From: Liolophura sinensis
Lineage: Eukaryota; Mollusca; Polyplacophora; Chitonida; Chitonidae
Direction of reading: 5' to 3'
Assembly (NCBI RefSeq): GCF_032854445.1
Contig: NC_088303.1
Location: forward strand, 7,571,501-7,635,500
DNA: 64,000 nt
In this document: piece after piece, positions 25,019 to 36,315 of the stretch
Layout of the letters: each line of letters opens with the position of its first letter
Position numbering within the stretch: the stretch's first letter is position 1
Notes under the pieces: generated by a model
Databases searched by the model: none
Seen by the model: only the letters and a program-made list of their open reading frames with translations
Told to the model about the DNA's origin: nothing
Made by a program: the position numbers and the translations under genes

Positions 25019-28000
25019 CTCGAGAAGTTAGAATCGGAAAAGGAGAACGACCATGCCTGACAGTGTAATGAGCAGCAGGAAGTGTCGGTGTGTAGACGAG
25101 ACTTGCGTAACATGCATACAGAGGCATAGAATCTTCTAAACTTTCCAGCCAAGCTGCCGCATCCTGGTAATATATTGTCAGTCATAATCGTGACTGCCTG
25201 CTTCCCGCTAATATTACAGGCATGTTTAGAAGAAAAGGGCCTTTCAAAATGACCCGGAATGACCCGCTGACGCTGTATCAAGACTGATAACAACCAGCAG
25301 TATTTATTTATTTATTTGACTGGTGTTTTACACCGTTCTCAAGAATATTTCAGTTATATGACGGCGACAGCATTATTGTGGGTGGAAACCGGGCAGAGCC
25401 GGCGGAAACCCACGACCATCCGCAGGCTGCTCGCAGACTTTCCCACTTACGGCCGGAGAGGAAGCCAGCATGAACTGGACTTGAACTCACAGCGACCGCA
25501 TTGGTAAGAGGCTTCTGGGTCATTACGCTGCGCTAGCACGCTAACCAACTGAGCCACGGAGGCCGCCCAACCAGCAGCAAGACCGTTCTCGGAAAACGCT
25601 TCAATCTGTAAAGGGGCTAGCGTTTTTCTCAGACTCACCTGTTTTCGTCTGATAATGTGTAAAGATGACATTTCACGCTCTTCACGCAAATATGTAAAAG
25701 ACATTCCAAGAATTTCACTAACAATGTTAACGACCATTTAACCAAAAATTCACATTGCTCATGTTTGACTTATGTATTTATAACAGACACAAGCAGCTTT
25801 GTTATGAACAATAAACATGTACATGTACTCAGAAAAGAAATATAGCTTCAAAGAATGTCGACCTACAGATTCATGTCACATGTTTTCCTCTTTTTATAAC
25901 ACCTGTACACAATAGTATGTATGCACGCATGCTTAGGGTTTAACTTAGTAGACCAACAGCAAAAACTGCTAGGCATATACGTGCTAAACTAAAAACGGAT
26001 ATTTGACCACACTAGTAGACATGTCACATATTTTCTATAAAACACAAATGTTTTGAAGAAGACGATGAAATGATTTACTGAAAACGTCAATGTTATAAAC
26101 AGGACTCCAGCCTATGTATTAATAAAAACTTAAGTGTGTATAGTCCCGCCGTATACGATATGACATCTGCGCTGAAATAAAAGCAACACGGCGTTTACAC
26201 ATTAATGCGTGCGTTTTTAAGAATACCTAATCATGCGTCGTTAATATTTACACTATGACGACAAGAAGTCAGTGTATGTAAATATACTGTGTCTTCTTGT
26301 GGCAGGACGAGTCCATGACGCCAAATGCTGCCGCCACTAAAGTATCACACCGAAGATACCAGACATGACACCCCACATAAATATTTTACCTTAGCACATA
26401 ACACGTATTCACTGATATGGAATCATTGCATGTATGTGTTTTACCGTACATGATAAAGTTTATTTCACGATGTTTTAGTCAGAATTGTGTTCGAACCCAC
26501 AACAATGGTGGATGTGCCCCTATATTATAAAACATTTATATTCAAAAGCACGTGTGCGATCAGTTTTTTATACTAAACCATTCTTTTATTTGCTTCACGT
26601 TTTTCACAAGTTTACATCTGGTTAACCGGTAAGCATTTAGACTGCAGTGAAAGTCAAAGCAAGACCGAAGCTATTAAGCGAGAAAGTGCTGACCTGTGTG
26701 CATAATCGGGAAGTTTAACATAGGAAGTTTACCAACACCTACATGTATCTATAAAAAAGAGAACGACCAATCATTACATCACGGGTACTGAGGGCACTTC
26801 CTGCTTCAAAGATCGGGGACATCCCGCGAATTTAACGAGCCTGGGTATAACGTGTAATGAAGGTTACTTAGCCGCTAGCAGCATTGTATTACAAGGATCA
26901 CGAACAACTATTAAGCTATACAAGCTGTATTAAAAAACGTCACTGACAGCACAAAACTAGACAGGCTTGAGAGATACACTTAGTGTCATGACTGTGGTAG
27001 GCTACTATCATCACTAGCAGTTACCTGAAAGACGATTCAGTACAAGTCTTTTTATATTTTGGCAATACCTAAAGTATAAATAAAAGTAATTTGTATTGCG
27101 TTACCTCGCAAAAAGGAAAGAAATATGTACAGTTTTAGTCTAAAAATGACTGTCTAAATATTTACACTTCTTCATGAACGATAGCATATGAATCAATGGT
27201 GCACCCCACAGATACACATGTTACATTCGATGTGCTAAACACACTCCACAATTTATGTACTGCTGGTACACAAAATTACGAGAATGTGCATTTTTATCAC
27301 AATATACGCGCTGTGCACCACTCGTATCCATTTTTAGTTTTAGAAAGTACTGTACAGTGATACAGGTAATGAAGGAAACGGTGTTTTTCCTTAACTCACA
27401 TTTATCGTAAATCCTAAATCACACGTTGGATTTTATCATATATGAATATTTGCATAGGAAATAAATTCAGTTATTTCACTGGTTAACTAGGATAAAAATA
27501 TTATGTGCAAAACTGAGTAAAACAGACGATCGCGTACTGTGAGTCACGGGGGTTTGGCGTCCTGTGGAAATTGTTCAGATTTTTGTTCTTAAACTGCATA
27601 GTGACTTATCTAGTAAGCCTTCCCAAACCATCCACTTACGGTGGGTTTGAGCGCGGGGGGGGGGGGGGGGGGGGGTTGTAGCTTCCAGGCATGAATGACG
27701 TGTGTTTGCATATTATGTTCCGTTTGGTTTCAAGCCACGCAATCAGTCATCCTACAAAACGCTAGCGCAGCGTAGTGACCCAGAAGCCTCTCGCCAATGC
27801 GGTCGCTGTGAGATCAAGTCCAGCTCATGCTGGCTTCCCCGGCCGTACGTGGGAAGGTCTGCCATCCACCTGCGGAATGGTCGTGGGGTTTCCCCGGGCT
27901 TGCCCGGTTTCACCCACAATAGTGCTGGTCGCCGTCGTATAAGTGAAATATTCTTGAGTACGGCGTAAAACACCAATGAAATAAATAAATAAATACAAAA

Positions 28001-31000
28001 CATGGCTTCCATTGTCATATTTTCACATAGGCATTGCCTTTGTTCCGTACTTCCTTAATTCCGTGAAATTCATCGTGTTATAGGACATGATCACGCCTAT
28101 CATTTAAACATTATCGTGATGAGTTAGCACAATATACATTTCTTTATAGGTGACTGGCCGTCACTACTTCACCGGCTAGTGACGGGTTGCACATGACATC
28201 ATCACCGTCACAGCCACATGACAGAGCAGTAGCCAGTCATATATAAGACTTAAATATATGACACATAAGTAAGATATCTTGTCCATGACCTTCAACATCA
28301 CTCTAATACTTGAACTCACAGTGACCGCATTGGGAAGAGGCTCGTGGGTTATTATGCTGCGCTAGCGCGGTAACCAACTGAGCCACGGAGGCCCCCATCA
28401 AACAAATAAATATATAAATAAGCTCCTAATAAAATTATCATTTGAATAAACTTTATAAATGGTAACGATGTTTATTTAAACTGTTACTTCTATAGGTGTA
28501 ACTTCTTTCAATTAGACCTGCAACTAGAGCCATGCAATATGGTTCATGAACACCAACAAACCTGCCAGATAGATCAATGCTGCCAAGCACGGTTACAATG
28601 TCAACGTTTATAACAGAGAACTGTTCACTACAAAAGACAATATTTTTACTGTATCCGGGGCCTATACCTTGCGAATTTCATCACATGTCATATTCAAAGT
28701 TAATCGTATTGACACAACGGTTAAGAGATTGTCATCTATAAAGTGTTCCAAGTAACAGTATTATCGTTGTCTGTGATTCGCACTTTCTGTTGTAGTGTGT
28801 GGAAGACTTTTGGCTGCAATTAGGTGCGATTAAGTGCCTTTCTCTAACTGCATGTCTTTGGCTCGAAACCTGGAATGATCTTAGCCAATTTTTAGTATTA
28901 GTACTAAAATCTGCGCAAAATCCTGACAACGTAACCCCTGAATAACGATATAATACTGTACGTGTAAGTAATTTTTGCAACCATATTAGCCCTACCTTTG
29001 TCACGCGTTCCCCGAGCTGAGCCAGGACAGCAAACAGTTCCGCCGGGGAAATGAATCCGTCGTGATTTTTGTCAAAAATGGCAGAAAACTTCGTACAGTT
29101 CTTTCTCTGGATCTACGGACATCTTTTTCACAAAGATTTTCCAGAAAACTCGTCAAAGTCAATCGTTCCACTCCCTGGATGTCAAAGGATAAAAAGCAAT
29201 ATTTGTTCTGTTATACAGAACCAGTGTGGTGGATAAATGGCGTTTTCTTAGCACTGATGAAAAGTATAGAGAGTTTATTAGCCCCATGAATATGTAACGT
29301 GTAACAAAAAGAACAAAAATACAGGTTTTATGTATATCTTATGATATGGACAGCTGTACAGTGTGTAATGCAGAGGAATCCTGGAGAATTCAGGGAAAAA
29401 TGTACCAGTTTGGTGTTAAACGATAGTATAATAGGAATGTCAAATAAATGATGTCTTTTTAATTCAGGTAAAACTACTAACTGATTAGACTGACTTGGGT
29501 TTAAACCTACGGCATCCCGCCATGTACTTTACTTGATACAATTCAGAACAGGATTTATTGATGGAATAACTTTTATATTTGATTATATTATACTTTTCAC
29601 ATATATGACGGTCAGTGTTATGGGTCGAGGAAACTGGTGTAAACCACCGACCTTTGGCCAGTTACTGACTAACTTTCCCTCACGTGATGTGCTTGTGCAC
29701 AGTATGTACATGATGTTGGTACCGTTAGTATGTACACGCTTATTGACACCACCAACGTCCCCCAAGCAGTGAAGGACTTCGCGAAGATTCGTGTTGGTAT
29801 CTGGTACGTTTGTAGAAAGACAGTGGTGGTTCGTGTAGATTCGGTTAGTGTCAGGCGTTTACTTTAGTCTGTACAGATCATATAGCAGATGGAAATCAGA
29901 GTTGTCCTTACTGTCGACATCCACAGATCTGATCAAGGCTTTGAGTTCCTGAAGAGTTGGTCGAAGCCCTAAAGACGCCATGACGGTACCCAGCTCATCG
30001 GTGGTGATCATCCCGTCCCCATTACGGTCAAATATCTTAAATGTGTCGTGGAGCTCTAAACAAAGCAGAATAAATTAACGTCAAGTGATTGATTGATTGA
30101 TTGACTGACTGCTGCTTATCGCCGTGCACAAGAACCGCGATTTGGAATGTTTTGAGTGTATACAATACAAGAACATGCAGTTCCTAGTTTACAGGTTTAA
30201 CTTACAATCGAACTACATGTATACACTTCATCAACATTATTGCACAGTGCCAGTTATTACCCGTGTGCTTGCATGTGAAAATCCCATGTGCTTGTGAAAT
30301 CCCGTCGGGACCTCTAAAACTCTACACTGCCCACATGGGTTAACAGATAGAAGGTAATTTCAATGATTCACGACACCACATACTGCTCAATTTTGCCCAA
30401 ACAGTCAACGAATAATAAGCTGTATAAGTACTTGTAGTTACACTTTTTTTTAAATAGCTAGCTCCTGTTTCGAAAGAGCAGACGAAGTACATTGAATTAT
30501 TCATTACAATCACCCATAAGAAGGTTCAATAACAAAAACTAGAGAATTACTACACTACTTCTCCTTACCGCTAATCTTCTCCTCCGGTAAGCCATGACGA
30601 ATGGATTTCTCCGTCAAACCTCGGATCGCCTACAACCAAGATGGCAATCAACTCTTTATTTCTGTTTCACACATAATGAAATACTGACTAAGACACATCT
30701 GTTTTCTATTCACCCACAAGGCATTTTAAGAACTTTGAGCCTGAAATCTGATCTGTGCTTGGTTGCTTGAATATCGCGATATAGCCCGTGGCGTTCCGTC
30801 AACGTACAGTGTATCTAATCGCATTTTGGTATCGGGTGCGATCTAAATTTATGGCTTCAGATCTCGTACTTTTTCGTAGACTGCTTATATTATATGATAT
30901 GATATGGAGTAAACATCGGTTTAACTATGTAGCCCGCGTAAAATTTCTTTTTATCATATGTTGTCTTTGCTTTTTATGTTTTTTTTTCTTTCCAAGATTC

Positions 31001-32097
31001 AACAACTGCCTTTTTTAGACACAGCCCCTTGCCCCTTGCCACATTATTGAGGAATGCCATTGGTGAAATTGGTGTCTCGTTACATGAATAATCACTAGGC
31101 CACACTCGTGTCGTGTTACATGAATAATCACTAGGCCAAACTGAGTGTCGTGTTACATGAATAATTAGTGTGAATAATCACTGGGTCAAACTGCCTTCAA
31201 CTTAACAACAAAAAAATCTATTCCAAAAATTGATACTATATCTCATGCCATTATGTGCAAAGAACTGCATGCATACGATAGTCTTTCGAACTTGAACAAT
31301 ACACAAAATGAAATACTAGAGGGCGAACAATGGTTTCATTGAAAGAAAATAGGTTATCGCGATACGCTTGAGGCGTTTGATCTCGATTATACACTTGGTA
31401 CGCGGTTACATAACAGACCTCGAATCTGCTTTACATCTCAATTATCTACCTGGCCCATCCTGTTACATAATAACAGAAGCCCACATCGCGGAAGCCCAAA
31501 GTACAGTGTATATTATGTAATCGCTTACCAGATGTATAACGGAGATCAAACATTTCAAACTTACGTTTATATGAAAAAATTATCAAGCAGTTTTATCTTC
31601 TACGCATGTGCATACTTGTACAGGAGCTTTTGCCAGTGGTCATGCTGATGGTTAAGTATTACACAGTGAAGATCTATTAAGAAAGATTTTCCCTGTTGGC
31701 CTGCATGGATGTGCATATGTCGAGTCCCCGATCACAATACGCACAGACGTAAATGTGCGTGTCAGATCATGGTCCTGTCATCTGATATGAAGCAGATAAA
31801 GCCCCACACTTTAAAGCCCTGTATTGACGTTACGACTGTTAGTCCACAAGTTACTTTATTACCTTTTAGGTATTTACAGTTCGAATTCGCGTTTCGTCTA
31901 TAAGCGAGACAAAAGGTAAGAAAGTGAAGCATCAAAACGTAAATACAAAAAACTTGGCCAAATTTCTTTGGGGTCCAAACATCCTTGCTCCCGGGCACAG
32001 ATTTGGGCGTATCCCCACGGTATGTACAGGCATAACTGCTGTCAACAAAAGCTAATTTAAGCGGAAATATAGATATAACCAAACTTACCCTGGACAT
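24135..32097 (-). CDS. Calmodulin-like protein with four EF-hands
   Basis: Six minus-strand coding exons: 32097-32089 (ATG), 30629-30569, 30055-29912, 29174-28996, 24852-24789 and 24163-24135 (TGA). All phases agree. After correcting exon 4 the protein is 160 aa. Four canonical 12-residue calcium loops follow in order: DRNGDGMITTDE (33-44), DVDRSGTIDFDE (69-80), DKNHDGFISPAE (105-116) and DTNKDGKVDYEE (141-152). Each keeps Asp1, Gly6 and Glu12, so all should bind calcium. ELGTVMASLG and EMIREAD are shared with calmodulin. The N-terminal extension (about 20 aa) and the linker (FVKKMSVDPEKELYEVF) differ, so it is a divergent calmodulin-like or troponin C-like sensor and not calmodulin itself. 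The target is unknown. Exon 4 has indels (separate entry). Confidence 0.88.
24983..25016. repeat. (TA)n microsatellite
   Basis: About 34 bp of TA dinucleotide in intron 4 of the calmodulin-like gene, counting from the last exon's side. Confidence 0.9.
25301..25567 (-). mobile_element. SINE family A, full length with target duplication
   Basis: Reverse-oriented, from TATTTATTTATTTGACTGG to GAGCCACGGAGGCCG. It is flanked by a perfect 10-bp direct repeat CAACCAGCAG at 25291-25300 and 25568-25577, showing insertion by retrotransposition, probably recent. Confidence 0.92.
27655..27675. repeat. Poly(G) run
   Basis: Twenty-one G in a row after GCGC. Confidence 0.9.
27761..27994 (+). mobile_element. 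SINE family A, slightly 5'-truncated
   Basis: Begins at GCTAGCGCAGCGTAGTGACC inside the head, continues through 'GAGATCAAGTCCAGCTCATG' and the full body, and ends with AAATAAATAAATAAATA. Confidence 0.88.
28309..28394 (-). mobile_element. SINE family A, head-only fragment
   Basis: Reversed head only: 'TTGAACTCACAGTGACCGCA', 'CTGCGCTAGCGCGGTAACCA', 'ACTGAGCCACGGAGGCC'. It keeps both pol III promoter boxes but lacks the 3' half. Confidence 0.75.
28996..29174 (-). CDS. Exon 4 of the calmodulin-like gene (three 1-nt insertions)
   Basis: Codes for the end of EF-hand 2, the central linker and EF-hand 3, but in three frames. GTIDFDEF is in frame at the start. The reading shifts near 29144-29147 (TTTT run on the coding strand) and near 29137-29140 (AAAA run), then shows FVKKMSVDPEKELYEVF. 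It shifts again near 29080-29084 and resumes as AIFDKNHDGFISPAEL. The exon is 179 nt, three more than the 176 expected, so the outer frame is kept while the literal reading hits a TGA early. Confidence 0.8.
29560..29705 (-). mobile_element. Degenerate SINE-like fragment
   Basis: 'CACATATATGACGGTCAGTG', 'CCACCGACCTTTGGCCAGTT' and 'ACTAACTTTCCCTCACGTG' resemble the reversed body of a SINE related to the copies near 3365 and 58700. Confidence 0.4.
31068..31185. repeat. Three imperfect tandem copies of about 45 bp
   Basis: 'TGTCGTGTTACATGAATAAT' and 'CACTAGGCCAAACTG' recur in intron 1 of the calmodulin-like gene. Confidence 0.7.
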
Positions 32098-33023
32098 TCT
32101 CTCCTATATAAAACCTTCCTTCAAATACTATTTGTTCATTCAACTCGCTCGGCGTTCCAATCTCTCCATAAAACATGTGCTTGTATGCCAGTTTTGGCAT
32201 TGGTATTTTCCGCGTGTTTTCCTCAACCGTCCTAAGCGAACTCCAGCACCTTCGTGGAGCCAGGCTGTATACTGAACAGGACACGGAAACCTACATGTGC
32301 AAGTTCAGCAGGGGTCATTGGGGGTGGGATGGGTTTACAGCAGACAGCAATGTGTACCGCGCGTAACGGTAGGATGCTGGCTAGGTACCTGTCATACAGG
32401 AGCCGTGTCTGCTCTACGTACGGCAATCACTCAAAGATATATATACACATGTGCGTGTGTACTCTAGTGAAGGTAAAACTACTTTAGAAACCAAGTACGC
32501 GGTATTTTTAGCACCACTATAACGGTGGTTTTGTGAATCTTTTTTTTTTCTGAGATGATAGTAGCTGTTTCCAGGCAACCTGCAGAGCGCCAATTACACG
32601 CACGCCATGTACGCCAGAATTTCACCTCGCTATATGAATATATTCTGCTGGTATACGAGAGAACTGATTCAGTAATTCACTACAAGACCACTGGGCAGTT
32701 ATAGGGCCATCTGCCCAGTTCAACGGAGGATTGTTTTGAACGTCTGGTACATAAGCTACCAGTGTCTTAACTATATACCAGCGCTCAAAATAAACTTATA
32801 CTGAGCGTATATACGTTTTGAGTGTACTTATAAAAGCTATTTAGAAACACTTTTAAATGACTTTTATAAAAATTAAAACAAAAAATTTAATTCAAATTTA
32901 TATATATAGGTATTTATTCAGTATTGAATCCAAGAATTTTTCATTGTTGTGGGAGCTTGACACCAAAGTCCATGAATATGCTGGATAAATAATTCAAAAC
33001 TTATTTTAAATTAAAAAAAATAA

Positions 33024-33176
33024 TTTGTTTGACTGGTGATTTCGGCCGCACTCAAGAATATTTCACTTATATGACGGCGACAGCATTATGGTGGGAAGAA
33101 ACCGGGGAGAGCCGTGTGGAAACCCACGGCCATCCGCAGGTTGGTGCCACACCTTCCCACTTACGGCCGGAGAGGA
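33024..33176 (-). mobile_element. SINE family A, tail-side fragment
   Basis: Reversed 3' half: 'CACTCAAGAATATTTCACTT', 'GACAGCATTATGGTGGGAAG', 'CTTACGGCCGGAGAGGA'. It stops before the tRNA-like head. Confidence 0.8.
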
Positions 33177-33204
33177 CCATTGCACAATTCACGGATATCA
33201 TATA

Positions 33205-33252
33205 TATGTGTGTGTGTGTGTGGGGGGGGGGGGGGGTGCTTGTGTGTGTGTT
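33205..33252. repeat. TG repeat with 15-nt poly(G)
   Basis: TGTGTGTG tract, then G at 33222-33236, then GTGTGTGT. Confidence 0.9.
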
Positions 33253-33388
33253 TAACTTAACAAAGAAGCTATATATATATATACACAAAAGCAGACGGTT
33301 GTGAAATCATGGTGTATGAGCTATTCACATAAAAAAAACCTACACGAATAAAAAGTATCAATGGTTGGATTACTGCTCCGCATTACGT

Positions 33389-33861
33389 TAAAGGCAAAGA
33401 CCACTGTAAAATGAATTATACATGTATATCAGATGAAAGACCATTAAAAACTGCCCAGAAAAATAGTCGGATTTATTTTTATTTAGAATTATTCTAACGG
33501 AGTAAAACTGTTTTAAATGATCATATTCTACGATTGTCTGTTGTGACCCAGAAGGTATCAGTTACGTCATATCTATAGTTTTTTTTGCCTGAAAAGGTCA
33601 AATCAGCGAATGCATTCATAGATCCATATGTATGTGCACTTTGAATGATGAAATGTAGCAAGTCTAACATGTGTTAACTAGCAAAAACCTTATGTGACGT
33701 CACTGGTCCCACTGTGGTCAGAAAAGGCCACCATAGAATAAAATATTCAAATGCATTTTAACAGGTTAAACAAACTGTAAAAAAGGGAACTTTTTCCTGC
33801 ACAGTTTTTAATGGTCTTTCATCTGATACATACTTCATTTTAGAGTGGTCTTTGCCTTTAA
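33389..33861. mobile_element. MITE with about 62-bp terminal inverted repeats
   Basis: The left arm starts TAAAGGCAAAGACCACTGTA (33389-33453). The right arm is its reverse complement with few differences (33802-33861, ending 'GTGGTCTTTGCCTTTAA'). The 350-bp centre has no coding capacity. A related left arm lies near 22450. Confidence 0.75.
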
Positions 33862-36315
33862 ATCAACAGTGCGGGAAATTACATGTAGGCTACATCACAC
33901 GTTATGACGCCCCAGGCGACTTGGAAGGTAAATAAAATTAAGCTGTTCAACTCAGTCAGATGAATCGATTTTGGCATGAACACATTTATGTATTAATGTA
34001 AATTTTAATAACAGAATTTTCAACAAATGTCTATATGCAGTACGTTCAAATGATTGCAAAGATCTTTCGTCTTAAAGCATGAAATCAAATGACTGTGCGT
34101 AAATGAGCTGTACATATAGTTCCCCAAACCCACTGATGCCGGCTAATATACCTTTTGCACGTTCATTCCAGGAAAGAAGCTTGTAATATTTAAATATAAT
34201 TTTATGAATATCCAGTTTAAAAGACAAATCAGAAGAGAGATATACAAACACACAGTTTGCTCGTTAGGAGGCACGATCGAGGTTCTGGGTCAAATCAAGT
34301 CTCGGACAGAGAATCTTCCTTGCCGACACCCGCTCTTTTGCTTTCTGGTCCTAGGTGGCAATAATCAATCGATTGATCCCGTAGTGCTGTGATCGTAATA
34401 GGTTTGTAGGAGATCACTTGCAGAAATATTCTCCAGAACAATGTTAAGCCTTAACAGGAAAACAGGACAGAAATCATGCAGTCGATAAGCCACAGAAGAA
34501 AATTGCCCTGACCAGAATACATTAGCTCATCACTCACAATGTTTTATTTGTCTTAATGCTTTTTTTTTGTGCTGAATACGTTTCCAAGGTATATTGGTAT
34601 ATACACATATGTGTTTCATTATGTGGATTTCACTTTGTGGATTCGAACTTGCACAATACAGGGCAACAGTTTGTAAGGGTCGATGGATATAGTCCGTTGG
34701 TCTAGACCCCTAGTCCGTTGACAGATCTTTGTATATGCATTTGCATCGTTCAATATGTGTCCATGTGCCTGCATCAGAGTTGGCCTGTTGGATCTACACC
34801 CGAGTCAGCTTTTCCTTGATCTTCATTAAATCAATATAGAGCTCAAACTCTTCGATTTTAAGTCTTCTTATAATGCAAACATACACACATAAGAAATTTG
34901 CTGCTTCGTATGTCAGAACATTTTAAACTGTTTGTGTCAAAATCTTACAGCACTAGCCGACGTTCATGTGTATAGATAAGTCTATCCCACCGGTGGTAAC
35001 TCTTCTGTGTGTGGAGGCGTCATAGTGCAGATGTTCATCATAATATGAAATGACAGCCTCAGCAGAAGCCGCATGCAGAATGAGTTAAATGGTCTGAGTC
35101 TAATATTTCAGGCTAATGATGGAAATGATTGGTTTTAATTTCAGTGAATCCACACGGATTAGCAGTCAGCATGATTGACTGTTCACAAATTAACTCTGAA
35201 ATAACCATGCTCAAGTTAAATTTAGAAGCGCATCATGATGTTGTTGTTGATGTTAATTTGTAAAGCCGGGTCCTGCTTTACGTTGGAATAACGTATGACA
35301 GATGTCAGTCTTATCCTATCTAACAAATTGGCATTGCTTTCGACCAGTGAGAAGTATACAACCGTAGCTACATATTTATGCCACTGGGATGGTTAGTACT
35401 AAACCTGACTACCCTGAAAGTGTGAAATGCGGCTTATTTTGATATGCTGTGTGCAATAGGGTGAGGAAAAAAAATTATATTGTTTCTTCTCTTGCACTAG
35501 CCCAGTTGGGTGGCTGCCTATCTGCCTCACGCAGGAAATTTCACAACCTTTACCTCAGGCACCTCTTCTTACAGTTGGTGTTTACAGATTCCCTAAGGTA
35601 TTTTTTCGTTGGGAATTCATTTTTTTTTTTCGTTTTTGACTCTTTTTTTGTTTTTGTTATTTAAGAATAAGGAAACTGTAGTCATTGGATCTTGTTGTCA
35701 ACAATTTATCTTTCAATGAGCCAGCATGTGTCTTGCCTGAGGTTCGAACATGAAACAAGGCAGACATCAGTTGCACTTCTCGATTCAAACTTCTCAACAG
35801 CTGGATTGTTGTGAAAAAAGGGTTTACTGGTGCGTGTTTTGACGTCTTTTAAAAGTGGATTGTGGAATCACTGGATACCAAACATTAGGATGGACTTTAG
35901 TTATAAAGGTTTGTGAAATTTTCTTTGGGTGAGATATGGTGAAGAGCCAGGCCATACGTACCAAGTGATGGGCTCCATTTGCATGCATATGTGTGTGTGT
36001 GTGTATGTGTGTGTGTTTTTGTCAAATTTTGTTGCTCATCATTGGTAGAAGGGTACAATCCAGAATTCAAAATTAAGGAGCAGTCCCAAAAAGTTACCTT
36101 TCGTGGCTGTTAAGCCATTATTTAAATTTTGTAATTTTATGTCTGTAACTGTTCAGAGGTTTCTGTGAAACGTGAATATCTCTTATGATCATTTTGTAAT
36201 TGTTAGAAAACATGTGGCTCTTAAATACAATACAAGTATCGGACATGGCAGGTTATCCAGACATGGGGCTGGTCATAGTTCCAGTTCTCACTCAATGAAG
36301 ACACCATAGAGAGCA

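Larger units (their letters stand above)
32098..36315. other. Intergenic gap between divergent genes
   Basis: The calmodulin-like gene (minus) and the MATE gene (plus) start head to head, 4.2 kb apart. The gap holds a SINE piece, a TG/poly(G) tract and a MITE. No further exon was recognised. The 5' UTR sequence of the calmodulin-like gene contains an upstream reading frame that starts near 32209 and overlaps its start codon. Confidence 0.5.

Noticed and set aside
25630-25737. Possible exon of the calmodulin-like gene (EEREMSSLHIIRRKQ before a GTGAGT donor)
   Set aside because: Exons 28996-29174 and 24789-24852 join directly in phase 0 and match the calmodulin spacing with no residue missing.
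32057-32209. Alternative N-terminus of the calmodulin-like protein (MPKLAYKHMFYGEIG...)
   Set aside because: Overlaps the chosen start in another frame and gives a stop when spliced to exon 2. It is at most an upstream ORF.
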